Counted from the first letter of the stretch, positions 16,770-26,432 are shown. The stretch: 64,000 nucleotides of DNA from Fluviicoccus keumensis (GCF_004217445.1 NZ_SHKX01000013.1:62001-126000); one strand, 5' to 3'. Notes: generated by a model from the letters alone, not told the origin. Numbers and translations are program-made.

Positions 16770-19085
16770 TTACAGGGTCAGCACATACTGCGTGAGGGTG
16801 GCGATGTCGCCGCTGCTGCCGGCGCACCAGGGGTGCGGGGCGGCGGGCAGGCCGATCGGGGCGGACGTGCCCATCTCGCCGACACCGTATTCACGACGCA
16901 TCTTCTGGTAATCCCAATAGTAGTTGTCGGGATCCCACGACACCGGCACGAAGTACTTGTGGCGCGTGGTGAAGCGGTTGCGGCGGGTGGAAGGATCATC
17001 CGCGCTGTACTCCACGTTCTTGTAGACGCGGAATACGTCGCCCTTGCGGTTCAGGTCCGGCCAGGCGGCGGGCTGGTCCGGGGTGCCCAGGGCGGGTCGG
17101 ACCGGCGCATGCAGCGTGTAGTACTGGTTGTAGAGCGCCGTGCCTTCGGTGCAGCGATCCGGGTTGACCAGGTCTTCCAGGTTGCGGACGTGGCCGTCGG
17201 ACAACAGGCCGCGCGATTCCACCCAATACATGTCGCGCAGGTAGGTGGCGCGGATCGACTGCTGCTCGCGCTGATAGATGGTGGGCGCGAAGAAGCGGCC
17301 CACTTCACTCAGGCTGAACATGCGCTCATTGCTGTTGGCGCCGACCTTGTCGTTGTGACAGCTGCCGCAATCCCGGTCGAAGGCCGCCTTGCCGGTGTTC
17401 ACCGCGCTCACCACGCCGGGATAGGACTTCCAGCCGGCCTGCACGAACTGCCCCTCGGTCAGGGCGGCGTTGCCGGTCTGCGCGGCCAGCTTGTTGTTGG
17501 CCTTCAGCCAGCGGTAAAGGCCGGTGTTGATCAGGTCCTTGTCGTTGGCGTCGAGGGTGGTCATGTAGGTGGTCAGCGCCTTCAGGTTGCCCGCGTCCAT
17601 CGACCCCATCGCCCCGTCCGGTTCTTCCGAATGGATGTAGGAACCTTCAAAGCCGACATAGGACTCGGTGTGCGACAGCGAGCGCCGGATTGGCATGTGG
17701 TTGGTAACGTTGGGAATGGCGATCGGCGAGAACTGGTAGTCGTTGTCAGTGAGGCTGCCCTCGCCCTTGTTGCGGATCAGGGTATGTTCCCCCGCCCCCG
17801 CCGGCATGTAATAGACCAGCGTGGTCTTGTCGACGTTGGCGTCGCCCGGCGCCCAGGACGGACCGGGTTCGCTGGTGTCGATCGTCTTCATCGTGGCGGT
17901 GGTGGCGCCGGTCTTGTCGCCCAGCACCGCCCACTTCATCGACCACAGCGGGTTCGGCAGGCCGGGAATGACCTTGGTGACGGTCTGGCCGGGGGCCTTT
18001 TCATAACTGATGCGGTAGCCGTGGCAGGAGGCGCAGTTGAAGCCCGCCCATGCGCCGCTGCCGGTATAGGGATGGCTGGACTCGGCGGTGCGATAGCCCA
18101 CCCAGCCGGTATTTTTGGTATTGCCCTTGGTCTTTTGCGGCGTCACCAGCAGGAAGCCCGGCGTCGGGTTCTTCATCGGGTACGGGTCGAAATAGACATC
18201 ATCGATGGCCTCATCCGGCACTTCGCCGCGCACCGTCTTGTAGGCCCCGAACAGCTTCAGCGGATCGGCCTTTTCGCGGGTGATCGGGTCGGTGGCCTGA
18301 TAACTCAGGATTTTGCTCCAGTCCAGGTCGCGCAGCTTGTGCGACAGCCCCAGGTTGTAGTCGTAGGACCAGAAGATCTTGCGGCCCAGAGCGACCAGGT
18401 TGTTGAAGTTGCTGTTGACGACATTGACGGCGATCGGGGTGATGGCCTTGGTCTCGGCCCCCAGCTTCGACACCACGTCGCATTTCTGCTTCATGATCAC
18501 GGTGTCGGTCACGCGGGCGGTCTGGGCGTCGATGACGTTGTGCGGCTGGCCCGGACGCAGGTAGGACGGCAGGTAGCCGTTACGCTTCTGCACCTGCAGC
18601 ACCAGCGGCCCCTTGCTGACCGTCACCGGCACCTTGAACTGCACCTGGTTGTCGGTCCAGCCGACAATATCCTTGTCCCAGGTGCTTTGGGTGAAGATGG
18701 TTTCGTAGTTGACCTCGGCGATGAGGTCGAGCTGTTGCGTGAACATCTTCAGGTCGGTTTCCAGCACGCGGCTGTTGCCGATCATGATCTTGCTGAAATC
18801 GACGTCCGGTCCCTGACCGAAGCCGCTGCCCTTCAGCGTCACCACGTCACCCGGTTTCAGGGTGGGCGTGCCGCCGGTGGTGGACTTCCAGGCGCTGACG
18901 CCGTTCACCAGCATTTCGGTGACGACCGGGTTCGGGAAGTTGGCCGCGGAGGCGGTACGGGCCGCCTCGCGGTTCGCATCAAAGCTGCAGACTTTTTCCT
19001 GATCTGGGAAACTGGGCGCGGCCATGGCGGCCCCGCCGGCCGCCAGCGCCAGCCATGCCGGCCATCCCCTGCTGATCTTTTTCAT
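16770..19085 (-). CDS. Periplasmic diheme c-type cytochrome-domain protein with IPT/TIG-like N-terminus
   Basis: 771 residues. A signal peptide (WPAWLALAAGGAAMAAP) is followed by an immunoglobulin-like IPT/TIG region at roughly 45-130 (VTEMLVNGVSAW, LKPGDVVTLKGSGFGQ). Two CxxCH heme-binding motifs occur, CASCH at 351-355 and CGSCH at 573-577. Histidine- and tyrosine-rich stretches continue to the C-terminus. The two-heme layout recalls the RoxA/MauG-like proteins, but I cannot match it to a characterised member, and the function is unknown. AGGAG precedes the start. That ribosome binding site overlaps AACAACAG, a near-consensus Crc/Hfq motif. The next minus-strand gene upstream is a ceramidase, 113 bases away, suggesting a shared lipid-related role. 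Confidence 0.75.
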   Translation of the reverse strand: MKKISRGWPAWLALAAGGAAMAAPSFPDQEKVCSFDANREAARTASAANFPNPVVTEMLVNGVSAWKSTTGGTPTLKPGDVVTLKGSGFGQGPDVDFSKIMIGNSRVLETDLKMFTQQLDLIAEVNYETIFTQSTWDKDIVGWTDNQVQFKVPVTVSKGPLVLQVQKRNGYLPSYLRPGQPHNVIDAQTARVTDTVIMKQKCDVVSKLGAETKAITPIAVNVVNSNFNNLVALGRKIFWSYDYNLGLSHKLRDLDWSKILSYQATDPITREKADPLKLFGAYKTVRGEVPDEAIDDVYFDPYPMKNPTPGFLLVTPQKTKGNTKNTGWVGYRTAESSHPYTGSGAWAGFNCASCHGYRISYEKAPGQTVTKVIPGLPNPLWSMKWAVLGDKTGATTATMKTIDTSEPGPSWAPGDANVDKTTLVYYMPAGAGEHTLIRNKGEGSLTDNDYQFSPIAIPNVTNHMPIRRSLSHTESYVGFEGSYIHSEEPDGAMGSMDAGNLKALTTYMTTLDANDKDLINTGLYRWLKANNKLAAQTGNAALTEGQFVQAGWKSYPGVVSAVNTGKAAFDRDCGSCHNDKVGANSNERMFSLSEVGRFFAPTIYQREQQSIRATYLRDMYWVESRGLLSDGHVRNLEDLVNPDRCTEGTALYNQYYTLHAPVRPALGTPDQPAAWPDLNRKGDVFRVYKNVEYSADDPSTRRNRFTTRHKYFVPVSWDPDNYYWDYQKMRREYGVGEMGTSAPIGLPAAPHPWCAGSSGDIATLTQYVLTL

Positions 19086-19096
19086 TCTAGTTCTCC

Positions 19097-19104
19097 TGTT
19101 GTTA
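19097..19104 (-). promoter_or_regulatory. Candidate Hfq/Crc motif at the diheme protein start
   Basis: The minus strand reads GGTAACAACAGGAG just before the start codon: AACAACAG matches seven of eight positions of AAnAAnAA and merges into the ribosome binding site. Confidence 0.5.
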
Positions 19105-19198
19105 CCGCACGCCTGTACATTAAACGGGCGCTCCGGTCGCGATCGTAGTTAAAAACACCGTGAAATCCCCCCTTCCTTGGGAGGGGTCACCCCTCCTT

Positions 19199-21358
19199 TC
19201 ATTGCACCTTGAAGCTGCGGCTGGCGCCGCTGAAGTTGACGTAGGTCGGGCCGAGCAGCCCCCACTTCTTCGCCACGCCGTTATGCACCAGGCGGTAGGT
19301 GCCGGGCGGGGCCAGATCGAGGTCCCACTGCACCGTCACCTGCGATTGCGCCGACAGGCTGCCCCCCACCCGCTGCCACAGGAAACGGGTATAGGGGTCG
19401 CCGTCGGTGGCGAAGCGTTCCCAGGCCGAGCCGTTCCAACGCTGCACTTCCAGATAGCTGAAACCGGCGGGCACCGCGCCCTCGCGCTGGCGGATCTGTG
19501 CGGTGCGCGGATGGGCGCTCCAGAAGGTGACGCTGACGCGGTTGTTGCCCATCGCATAGCTGGCGGCGGCGTCAGTGACGACATCGCCGAAGTTCTTGCC
19601 GGAGGGCGGCTCGTCGTTGACCACGCCCCAGGTCTCGATCGGGGTATGCACCACCTGCGCCGACAGCAGGTCGGGCGGGGTCGGTCCGGCCGAGAGGCTG
19701 CCGCCGGTCACCAGCGCCCGCGCGACGATGTCGGCATGCTCAATAAAGGCGGCGGAACTCCACGGCCCGAAATGGGTGAAACCGCCCTCGTAGTTCTGGA
19801 CGGCGTATTCCTCGCGGGTGGTGAGGTACTGGTGATAGGCGTTGGCAATGGTCGGCACAACGATGTCGTTCACGCCCATCACCGCCAGCGTCGGCTTCAG
19901 CGCGTTGCGCAGGCGGCGGCCGCTCATGGTGGTCTGCTCGAAGGACGAGGCGACCAGCCCGAGGTTGCCGATGGCGAACACCTGGAACGGGACGATGGTA
20001 TCCACCCAGGGAATGTTGCTGACCCAGAACCCGGAGACATCGCCCACCGGCAGCAGCACCTGCTTTTCCGCCTGGCACTTTTGCAGCGCGGGCGGAATCA
20101 GCGGGTTGATGGGAATGCCCTGATAGGTCAGTGATCCTTCCTTGAGGCTGGCGATCAGCTTGGTGCCGCCCTCCTCGGTGCCGGACACGAAGGCCGCGCC
20201 GATGGCGGCGGTGCAGGTGGCGGCCCCGGTCGCGCCGCCGGTGTAGGCCGGGCTGACCGGGATGTTCTGGAATTCGACGAACTGGTGCTTGTAGAACAGG
20301 CCGCCGGTGATGGCGCTGGTCGCGGTATTAAACAGGTTCAGCGCTACCGCGTACTGGCGCTCGCCATGGACGCGGGCGTCATCATAGGCGGAGAGGCTGC
20401 TGTCGAGGTTGTGCGGCCGCAGGAAGTCGCCGCCGGGATTGGCCGGGTCGGGCTGGTTGGGGCTGACATCGCCCAGCGGCGCGTTCGAGAACGCAGCGAC
20501 AAAGTTGCCGCCGACGGTCTTTTCCAACCGCAGCGCGGCCTGGCCCTTGTTGTCGCCGTCGACGACATGCGCATCCTTGTCCAGCGAGGTGCCATGCACG
20601 CCGAACCAGCTGATCGCGCCGATCGGCTGGCCGTCCGCGCCGGTCATCTTCAGCAGGGTCATGGTGGTGTCGACGTTGCTGCTGTAGTCAGCGGCGTCGG
20701 GGTTGGCCTGATAGGCGGGCAGCGAGCGGTTGAAGGCGGCGTTGGCCACCGTACCTTTGGCCAGCGCCAGCGTGGCCGGGCGGCGGGCGTTATGGGCGCG
20801 GACGATGGTGTCGACAATGCCGTCAACGACAATGTTGTAGTTCAGGTCGTCAAAGCCGATGACGCCGTTGGCGAGGTTGTACAGGGTGCGGAACGAGGTG
20901 TTGCTGGGCGCGGAATGGTCGTGGGTGCCGACGATCATCACGTTGGCGTCGCTGTAGACGCCGGGCAGCTTCGCCGCCAGCTTCCTGATGACGCCGGTCT
21001 TGATGCTCTGGTAAGTGTGCAGCAGCTCGGCGTTGACGTAGGCGACGCGCTGGCCGCTGCACGGGCTTTCCAGCACGAAGCCGCGCGCATAGAGCCGGGT
21101 TTGCAGGCCGTTCATGGTGATGCCCGGCTCGGTGTAGCCGGTGCTGCTGTCGACCATCGGGCCGGTAATGTCCGATTTCGCCGCGCCGGCCAGCCACTGG
21201 CTGCTGCCCCGGCAGGCCTGAATCGCCGCCGAGGCGGTGGACGGCGGCGCGGGTGGCGTCGGCACGGTGGAAGCCGCCTGCGCCACGCCGGACAGCGCCG
21301 CCAGCAGCAGTCCCCAGGGCATGGCGGCAGCGGGACGATTGATTGTTGTTTTGGTCAT
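19199..21358 (-). CDS. Neutral/alkaline ceramidase
   Basis: 719 residues with signal peptide (AMPWGLLLAALSGVAQAAS). It belongs to the neutral ceramidase family, which hydrolyses ceramide to sphingosine and fatty acid. Family blocks in order: AGAAKSDITGPMV at the mature N-terminus, TRLYARGFVLES, the metal-binding GTHDHSAPSNTSFRTLYN (usual form GTHTHSGP), FNRSLPAY, GDVSPN with the catalytic serine, and a C-terminal immunoglobulin-like domain ending VNFSGASRSFKVQ. Pseudomonas CerN is about 670 residues. The Thr-to-Asp and Gly-to-Ala changes in the metal motif are mild oddities. The gene is divergent from a GH5 hydrolase, and a perfect AACAACAA lies in its codons 3-6. Probably secreted. Confidence 0.92.
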   Translation of the reverse strand: MTKTTINRPAAAMPWGLLLAALSGVAQAASTVPTPPAPPSTASAAIQACRGSSQWLAGAAKSDITGPMVDSSTGYTEPGITMNGLQTRLYARGFVLESPCSGQRVAYVNAELLHTYQSIKTGVIRKLAAKLPGVYSDANVMIVGTHDHSAPSNTSFRTLYNLANGVIGFDDLNYNIVVDGIVDTIVRAHNARRPATLALAKGTVANAAFNRSLPAYQANPDAADYSSNVDTTMTLLKMTGADGQPIGAISWFGVHGTSLDKDAHVVDGDNKGQAALRLEKTVGGNFVAAFSNAPLGDVSPNQPDPANPGGDFLRPHNLDSSLSAYDDARVHGERQYAVALNLFNTATSAITGGLFYKHQFVEFQNIPVSPAYTGGATGAATCTAAIGAAFVSGTEEGGTKLIASLKEGSLTYQGIPINPLIPPALQKCQAEKQVLLPVGDVSGFWVSNIPWVDTIVPFQVFAIGNLGLVASSFEQTTMSGRRLRNALKPTLAVMGVNDIVVPTIANAYHQYLTTREEYAVQNYEGGFTHFGPWSSAAFIEHADIVARALVTGGSLSAGPTPPDLLSAQVVHTPIETWGVVNDEPPSGKNFGDVVTDAAASYAMGNNRVSVTFWSAHPRTAQIRQREGAVPAGFSYLEVQRWNGSAWERFATDGDPYTRFLWQRVGGSLSAQSQVTVQWDLDLAPPGTYRLVHNGVAKKWGLLGPTYVNFSGASRSFKVQ
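21343..21350 (-). promoter_or_regulatory. Hfq/Crc motif within the first codons of the ceramidase gene
   Basis: AACAACAA on the minus strand begins six bases after the A of the start codon, inside the ribosome footprint, where Hfq/Crc binding blocks initiation in Pseudomonas. Confidence 0.6.
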
Positions 21359-21711
21359 GCTATGATCCCTCCGGTCAAAATACGATCATTGATCACATTT
21401 TTAACCTAGCACGCCAAGATCATTTTTTACCCACACCTAAGGGTGGGTGAAAACCGGAGGACGCTTCCTATCCTGAAAAAACGGCCCGTGCTGACAACCC
21501 CTCTTTCAAACCGTGCGGGCCGCTTTCGTCGGGTGACATCACATGAAGAAAACCACGCACCGTGCTCCGCCTTGCCGACCACAGCTGATCGATTCCGGCC
21601 GCCATGACAGCGGTGCCAATATCCAGACCCTGACCCACCCCCCTCCTTTGGTAGGGGGAAACCCTCCCGAAGAGTGGTTACTCTCTTTTTCAGAAAAACG
21701 GGTACAACAAC
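21359..21711 (+). promoter_or_regulatory. Divergent intergenic region between the ceramidase and GH5 genes
   Basis: 353 bases with no gene. It must hold both divergent promoters. Visible elements are the imperfect palindrome GATCATTGATCA near 21382, ACCCACACCTAAGGGTGGGT around 21429-21448, and a stem CGGCCCG (21482-21488) / CGGGCCG (21516-21522). The MalT-like regulator encoded downstream would be expected to bind here, but I cannot identify its site. Confidence 0.45.
21704..21711 (+). promoter_or_regulatory. Candidate Hfq/Crc motif abutting the GH5 start codon
   Basis: ACAACAAC directly precedes ATG, giving AACAACA in register over the initiation site. It takes the place of a recognisable purine-rich ribosome binding site. 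Confidence 0.5.
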
Positions 21712-23694
21712 ATGAACAAGCCCCGATTCACACTGTTACTGGCCGCACTGCTGACGGCTGCAGCCGCGTCCGCCCATGACCTCGCTTTCGACAACGACCC
21801 GCAGGCCGCCCGGCTCAGCATCGGCGTCAAGACGGTGAACACCGCGTCCGGCGTGCGCGTCGACCGCGTGTTCCGCGACGGTCTCGGCCGCGAAGCGCAC
21901 CTGCGCGGCTGGAACGTGTCCGGCGCGGCCAAGCATGTCGAAACCGGCTTCAAGCCCTTCCGCACGACCGCCGACGCCGCCGACACCTTTGACACAATGG
22001 GCGAAGCCACCGGTTCGAACGTGGTGCGCCTGCTGTTTGCCTGGGAGGGGGTCAATCCCGCCGCCGGGCAGATCAACACCGCCTACCTGCAACAGATGGT
22101 GGCGCAGATGCGCGAAGCCATCCGCAACCGCATGTACGTGCTGGTCGACTTCCACCAGGACCTCTATTCCCGCCACTTCTTCAATACCGGCTCGTGGCAC
22201 ACCGGCAACGGCGCGCCGCGCTACGTGATCCGCAACGGCAATCTCGACAAGGAATACTGCGGCATCATCTGCGCCAGCTGGGCGCAGCACCAACAGACCG
22301 ACGCGCCGATGCGGCAGTCGATGAACGATTTCTGGACCAACGCCACCGTCAACGGCACGGCGGTGCAGGACGCCTACCTGTGGCAGCTGGGGCAGACGCT
22401 GGCCTACCTCAAGTCGCAACTGACGGCGGCGGAATTCAACTACGTGATCGGTCTCGACCCGTGGAACGAACCCTTTGACGGCGGAATGAACGGCCTGTCG
22501 GCCAAGGACTGGGAAAACCAGTACCTGTGGGCCTTCCACCAGCGCGTGCGCACGGTGATGGACAACAACGGCTGGAGTGACAAGCCGTCCTTCGCCGAGC
22601 TGCTGGTGTACTGGAACAGCAAGGTGCCCATCGTCGCCCCGGCGACCGGCGGCTTCAACCTGAGCCCCGTACCCGGCACCCGCTATGTGTTCAACGCGCA
22701 TTTCTACGATCAGGAACGGCTGGGCACCAGCACGGCGGTGGTGAACAACGGCACCTATTTCAAGAACTTGCAGGAAGTGCGCGATGTCTCGCGCTATTGG
22801 GGATCGGCCCCCTTCCTCAGTGAGTTCGGTTTCCCGCTGGACGGCACCGGCGGCCGCGACCCGAACCGGGTGATGAACGCCGTACATCAGGCCATGGAAG
22901 CGGGCGACGCCGCGCAGGCGACCAAGAGCCGCTACCTCGACCCGTACACGCCGTTGATCTCCGGCACCCAATGGCACTGGGACACCTACTGGAACCGCCA
23001 CGCCGAATACAAGAACTTCTCGAACACGCTGCAGACCGCCACCGATGCCTGGAACGGCGAGAATTTCTCCGCGATCGGGATGGTGAACGGCGCGCTGGGC
23101 TACAACCTGAAGCCGGAAGTGGTGCAGCGCGCCTATCCGCGCCGGGTGCAGGGCGACATCATCAGCTTCACCGACAGCAACCGCGCCAGCGACAAGGGCG
23201 GCAATGTCATGGCCTGGGCCAGCCTGCGTCCGCAGGGCAGCGGCCGCGAATACCTGCGCAACCACCGCTTTGCGCTGCTGGTCTGGCAGGGCCGCCGCAG
23301 CGAGGCCCCCACCGAGCTGTACCTGCCCGGCCTGCTGGACCCGGCCGGGTTGACGGTGGTGACGGAGAAGCAGATCCGGGTGCTGAGCCAGACCGACAGC
23401 GGCCTGACGCAGCTGGCGAACGAAGCGGTGCTGCTGGCCGACAACGCCCGCCGCAATCCAAACGCATCGGGCCGCCGCCTGCTGGTCTGGGATGACGCCG
23501 ACAGCGACGAAACCGCCGACAGCTGGCATTATGCGCTGGTGTTCCGCCGCAACAACGGCGACAGCTGGACCAGCGTGCAGTTGCAGCAGCTGCAGGCCGA
23601 CCTGAACCGGGCGGTGGTGCAGCAGAAACTGAGTCCGGTGTGGTTGACCGGAACCATGACGAACAGCGGCTATCCCGCGGATAATCCGCTATGA
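21712..23694 (+). CDS. GH5 endoglycoceramidase-like glycoside hydrolase
   Basis: 660 residues with a cleaved signal (FTLLLAALLTAAAASAHD). The glycoside hydrolase family 5 catalytic domain spans about 50-440. LRGWNVSGAAKH opens the barrel, VLVDFHQDLYSRHF is the characteristic endoglycoceramidase strand, the acid/base glutamate is E253 in DPWNEPF, and the nucleophile is E371 in FLSEFGFP. The C-terminal 200 residues are beta-rich. Endoglycoceramidases release intact glycans from glycosphingolipids, yielding ceramide, the substrate of the ceramidase encoded divergently. Its stop overlaps the first possible start of the LuxR gene (ATGA). Specificity for glycosphingolipid over other beta-glucosides is inferred from motifs and context. 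Confidence 0.88.
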   Translation: MNKPRFTLLLAALLTAAAASAHDLAFDNDPQAARLSIGVKTVNTASGVRVDRVFRDGLGREAHLRGWNVSGAAKHVETGFKPFRTTADAADTFDTMGEATGSNVVRLLFAWEGVNPAAGQINTAYLQQMVAQMREAIRNRMYVLVDFHQDLYSRHFFNTGSWHTGNGAPRYVIRNGNLDKEYCGIICASWAQHQQTDAPMRQSMNDFWTNATVNGTAVQDAYLWQLGQTLAYLKSQLTAAEFNYVIGLDPWNEPFDGGMNGLSAKDWENQYLWAFHQRVRTVMDNNGWSDKPSFAELLVYWNSKVPIVAPATGGFNLSPVPGTRYVFNAHFYDQERLGTSTAVVNNGTYFKNLQEVRDVSRYWGSAPFLSEFGFPLDGTGGRDPNRVMNAVHQAMEAGDAAQATKSRYLDPYTPLISGTQWHWDTYWNRHAEYKNFSNTLQTATDAWNGENFSAIGMVNGALGYNLKPEVVQRAYPRRVQGDIISFTDSNRASDKGGNVMAWASLRPQGSGREYLRNHRFALLVWQGRRSEAPTELYLPGLLDPAGLTVVTEKQIRVLSQTDSGLTQLANEAVLLADNARRNPNASGRRLLVWDDADSDETADSWHYALVFRRNNGDSWTSVQLQQLQADLNRAVVQQKLSPVWLTGTMTNSGYPADNPL

Positions 23695-23760
23695 CGGCAC
23701 GGGCAGACGTACGACCGGCGTTGCGCTATAACGGCAGACGTCTGACCCGCCCCCTGACAC

Positions 23761-23768
23761 AACAACAA
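23761..23768 (+). promoter_or_regulatory. Hfq/Crc motif in front of the LuxR-family regulator
   Basis: A perfect AACAACAA, 10 bases before ATG 23778 and 13 before ATG 23781, directly upstream of the AGGGA ribosome binding site. Its position supports starting the regulator here rather than at 23691. Confidence 0.62.
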
Positions 23769-23780
23769 ACAGGGACCATG

Positions 23781-26423
23781 ATGAATGCCCGGACCGGCGG
23801 ACCCACCGCCCGACTGCCCCGCCCCGACCTGCTCGACCTGCTCGGTCGCAGCCGCGACTTTGCCCTGACGCTGCTGCTGGCGCCCGCCGGTTCCGGCAAG
23901 TCGACGCTGCTGGGGCAATGGGCGCAGCTGGAGCCCCGGCAACAGGCGCGGCTGAGCCTGAACCGCCGCGACAGCGATCCCCTGCATTTCCTGCAACGCC
24001 TGAACGACTGCCTGCGGCAGGTGCTGCCGGACTTCGTGCCGCTGTCCTGCAACGCGCTCAGCGCCGGTCTGGACCAGGCCGACCTGCTGGCGGCGTCACT
24101 GGTCGACTCGCTGGCCGCCTGCCCGGACGACCTCTATCTGCTGATCGACGATTTCCATTACGCCTCCGCGCCGCTGGTGCAGGCCATTTTCGCCCGCCTG
24201 CTGGAAGACCTGCCCGAGCATGTGCATCTGGTGCTGTCCAGCCGCAACCATCCCGGCTTCTCGCTCAGCCGCCTGAAACTGGAGGACCGGCTGCTGGTGC
24301 TGGACGGCCACGACCTGAGGCTGCCGGTGGAGCAGCTGCCCGCCCTGTGCGAAACGCTGCAAGTGCCGCCGCTGAACGAGGCGGAAACCGGCGAGCTGAT
24401 GCGCATCACCGAAGGCTGGCTGGCGGGCATCCGGCTGGCGCTGATGGCGCGCAGCCGCACCGGCCGTTTCATGCCCGAGGAATTCCATGGCGGCCAGCCG
24501 GAACTGGTGGACTATTTCGCCAATGTCGTGCTGGCGGAGCTGCCGCCGGAAGAACGCGAATTCCTGCTGGCCACCGCCATTTTCGAGCGCTTCGACCCGG
24601 CGCTGTGCGCCACCTTGCCCGGCCTCAGCGACACCGGCGCGCGGCTGGAAGGGCTGTTGCAGAAAGGCCTGTTCCTGCAACCGATCGAGGAGCATCCCGG
24701 CTGGTTCCGCTATCACCCGCTGTTACAGCACGTGCTGCAGGCGCGGCTGCGCCAGGAAACCCCGGACCGGCTTGCCGAACTGCACCTGGCAGCCGCCCGC
24801 CATTTCGCCGGGCTGGGCGACGAGGAATCGGCGCTGTTCCACGCCCGCCGCGCCGGTCGTCCGGACGCGTATCCGGACTACCTGCGTCGCGCCTGCGAAC
24901 ACTGGCTGCGCCAGGGCAAGCTGATCAGCATTCTCAAGTATCTGGAGGATCAGGATCCGGCGCTGGTCCGCCGCGATCCCGGCCTGTTCCTGCCGCAACT
25001 GGCGGCGCTGATCTTTTCCCGCCGCTTTGAACAGGCGCGCCTCTGCCTGGATGAAATCCGGCACTGCCGCGATTGCGGCGACTGCCCGCAACAGATTCCC
25101 GACACCCTGAACTACATGGCCCGGATGCTGACGCTGTTCCAGAACGACGACGAACTGTGGCACGACGATCAGGCCTTCCGCACCGAAGCCCTGCCATTCC
25201 ACGACCTGCGCGACTCCGCCGTGGCGCTGGCGGCCCGCCACCACATGCTGAACGGCCATTGCGAGGACGCCATCCGCCTGGCCGGACAGGCGCGGCTGTT
25301 GCTCAGCCAGATCGGCCATGACTATCTGGGCAGCTTCGCCGATGTCATCCAGATCCTGGCCGAGCGCGAACTGGGACATATCCTCGCCGCGCGGCAGATG
25401 ACGCAGGACTTCTGGGACCGCTACAGCAACCGCGCCCGCACCCCGACCTGGGTCAACGCCGGGGCGTGCATGGTGGTCAGCCTTTACGAGCAGAACCGGG
25501 TGACGGAAGCCCGCGAGCTGGGCGAAGCGCTGATCCAGCACGTCGATTCCGCCTGCGCCACCGAGATCGTCTTCCATGTCTATGTGACGCTGGCGCGCTT
25601 GCAGTACATCGCCGGACATCACAGCCGCAGCGCGCAACTGCTGCTGCAACTGCGCCGCATCCTGCGCCACGGCCGTTACCGCCGCCTGCTCAACCAGCTG
25701 CTGGCCGAAGAACTGGCGCAGGCGCTGCGCTCCGGCCAGCCCAACGCCATCAAGGGCATCGCCGCCGAATACGACCTGCCCGCCGCCGTGACGCAGGGCC
25801 TGTGGGCGCAGCCGCGACAGGATTACCGGGAAGACTGGGTGTACGGCGGCATCGCCGCCGCGCTGTACCTGCGCAGCCGCAAGCAGTACGACCGAGCCCT
25901 GGAGGTGTTGCAGGCGCTGGACGCAACGCTGACCCGCACGGAAATGAAGACCCGCCGCGTCGTGGTGGACGCCAACCGCATCGTCATCCTGCACCTGCGC
26001 GGGCAAAGCGACGCCGCCATGCAGGGCGTGGTGGAACTGTTCGCCCGTGTCGGGCTGCAATGCGCCATCCGCACCGTCTTTGATGAGGCCCCCGGCTTCG
26101 GCGAGCTGCTGCGCCAGGCGCATGACCAGGGCCTGATACGCCTGCCCGACATCTACCTGCAACTCTACGCCAACGTGCTCTACCCGCCGGTCACCGCCGC
26201 CCCGGTCGCCACCCATACCCCGGAGGCCTTGACCGCCAAGGAACTGGAAGTGCTGGAACTGGTGCGGCAGGGGCTGGCCAACAAGGAAATCAGCCGCGAA
26301 CTGAACATTTCCCTGTCCACCACCAAGTGGCACCTGAAGAACATCTTCGCCAAGCTGCAGGTGGGCAACCGCACCTCGGCCATGGCCGCCGTCAGCCGCG
26401 CCGAAAGCGGCCACCGACTCTAG
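23781..26423 (+). CDS. MalT-like LuxR-family (LAL) ATP-dependent regulator
   Basis: 880 residues. The N-terminal NTPase has Walker A LLAPAGSGKSTLL (about 33-45) and a Walker B-like LYLLIDDFHYA. A long alpha-helical TPR-like sensor region (about 380-800) follows. The C-terminal LuxR helix-turn-helix is LTAKELEVLELVRQGLANKEISRELN with the recognition helix STTKWHLKNIFAKLQVGNRT. MalT-type proteins bind inducer in the helical region and ATP in the NTPase, then activate transcription. ATG 23781 is preferred (AGGGA five bases before); 23778 and the overlapping 23691 are alternatives, but the extra basic residues are not family-like. Its position suggests it activates the ceramidase and GH5 genes. 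The ligand is unknown. Confidence 0.9.
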   Translation: MNARTGGPTARLPRPDLLDLLGRSRDFALTLLLAPAGSGKSTLLGQWAQLEPRQQARLSLNRRDSDPLHFLQRLNDCLRQVLPDFVPLSCNALSAGLDQADLLAASLVDSLAACPDDLYLLIDDFHYASAPLVQAIFARLLEDLPEHVHLVLSSRNHPGFSLSRLKLEDRLLVLDGHDLRLPVEQLPALCETLQVPPLNEAETGELMRITEGWLAGIRLALMARSRTGRFMPEEFHGGQPELVDYFANVVLAELPPEEREFLLATAIFERFDPALCATLPGLSDTGARLEGLLQKGLFLQPIEEHPGWFRYHPLLQHVLQARLRQETPDRLAELHLAAARHFAGLGDEESALFHARRAGRPDAYPDYLRRACEHWLRQGKLISILKYLEDQDPALVRRDPGLFLPQLAALIFSRRFEQARLCLDEIRHCRDCGDCPQQIPDTLNYMARMLTLFQNDDELWHDDQAFRTEALPFHDLRDSAVALAARHHMLNGHCEDAIRLAGQARLLLSQIGHDYLGSFADVIQILAERELGHILAARQMTQDFWDRYSNRARTPTWVNAGACMVVSLYEQNRVTEARELGEALIQHVDSACATEIVFHVYVTLARLQYIAGHHSRSAQLLLQLRRILRHGRYRRLLNQLLAEELAQALRSGQPNAIKGIAAEYDLPAAVTQGLWAQPRQDYREDWVYGGIAAALYLRSRKQYDRALEVLQALDATLTRTEMKTRRVVVDANRIVILHLRGQSDAAMQGVVELFARVGLQCAIRTVFDEAPGFGELLRQAHDQGLIRLPDIYLQLYANVLYPPVTAAPVATHTPEALTAKELEVLELVRQGLANKEISRELNISLSTTKWHLKNIFAKLQVGNRTSAMAAVSRAESGHRL

Positions 26424-26432
26424 GAAACCGAC

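Noticed and set aside
16719..19148. 809-codon plus-strand frame opposite the diheme protein gene
   Set aside because: Low-complexity Val/Gly/His/Arg translation typical of antisense GC-rich DNA; the minus frame has a signal peptide and two CxxCH motifs.
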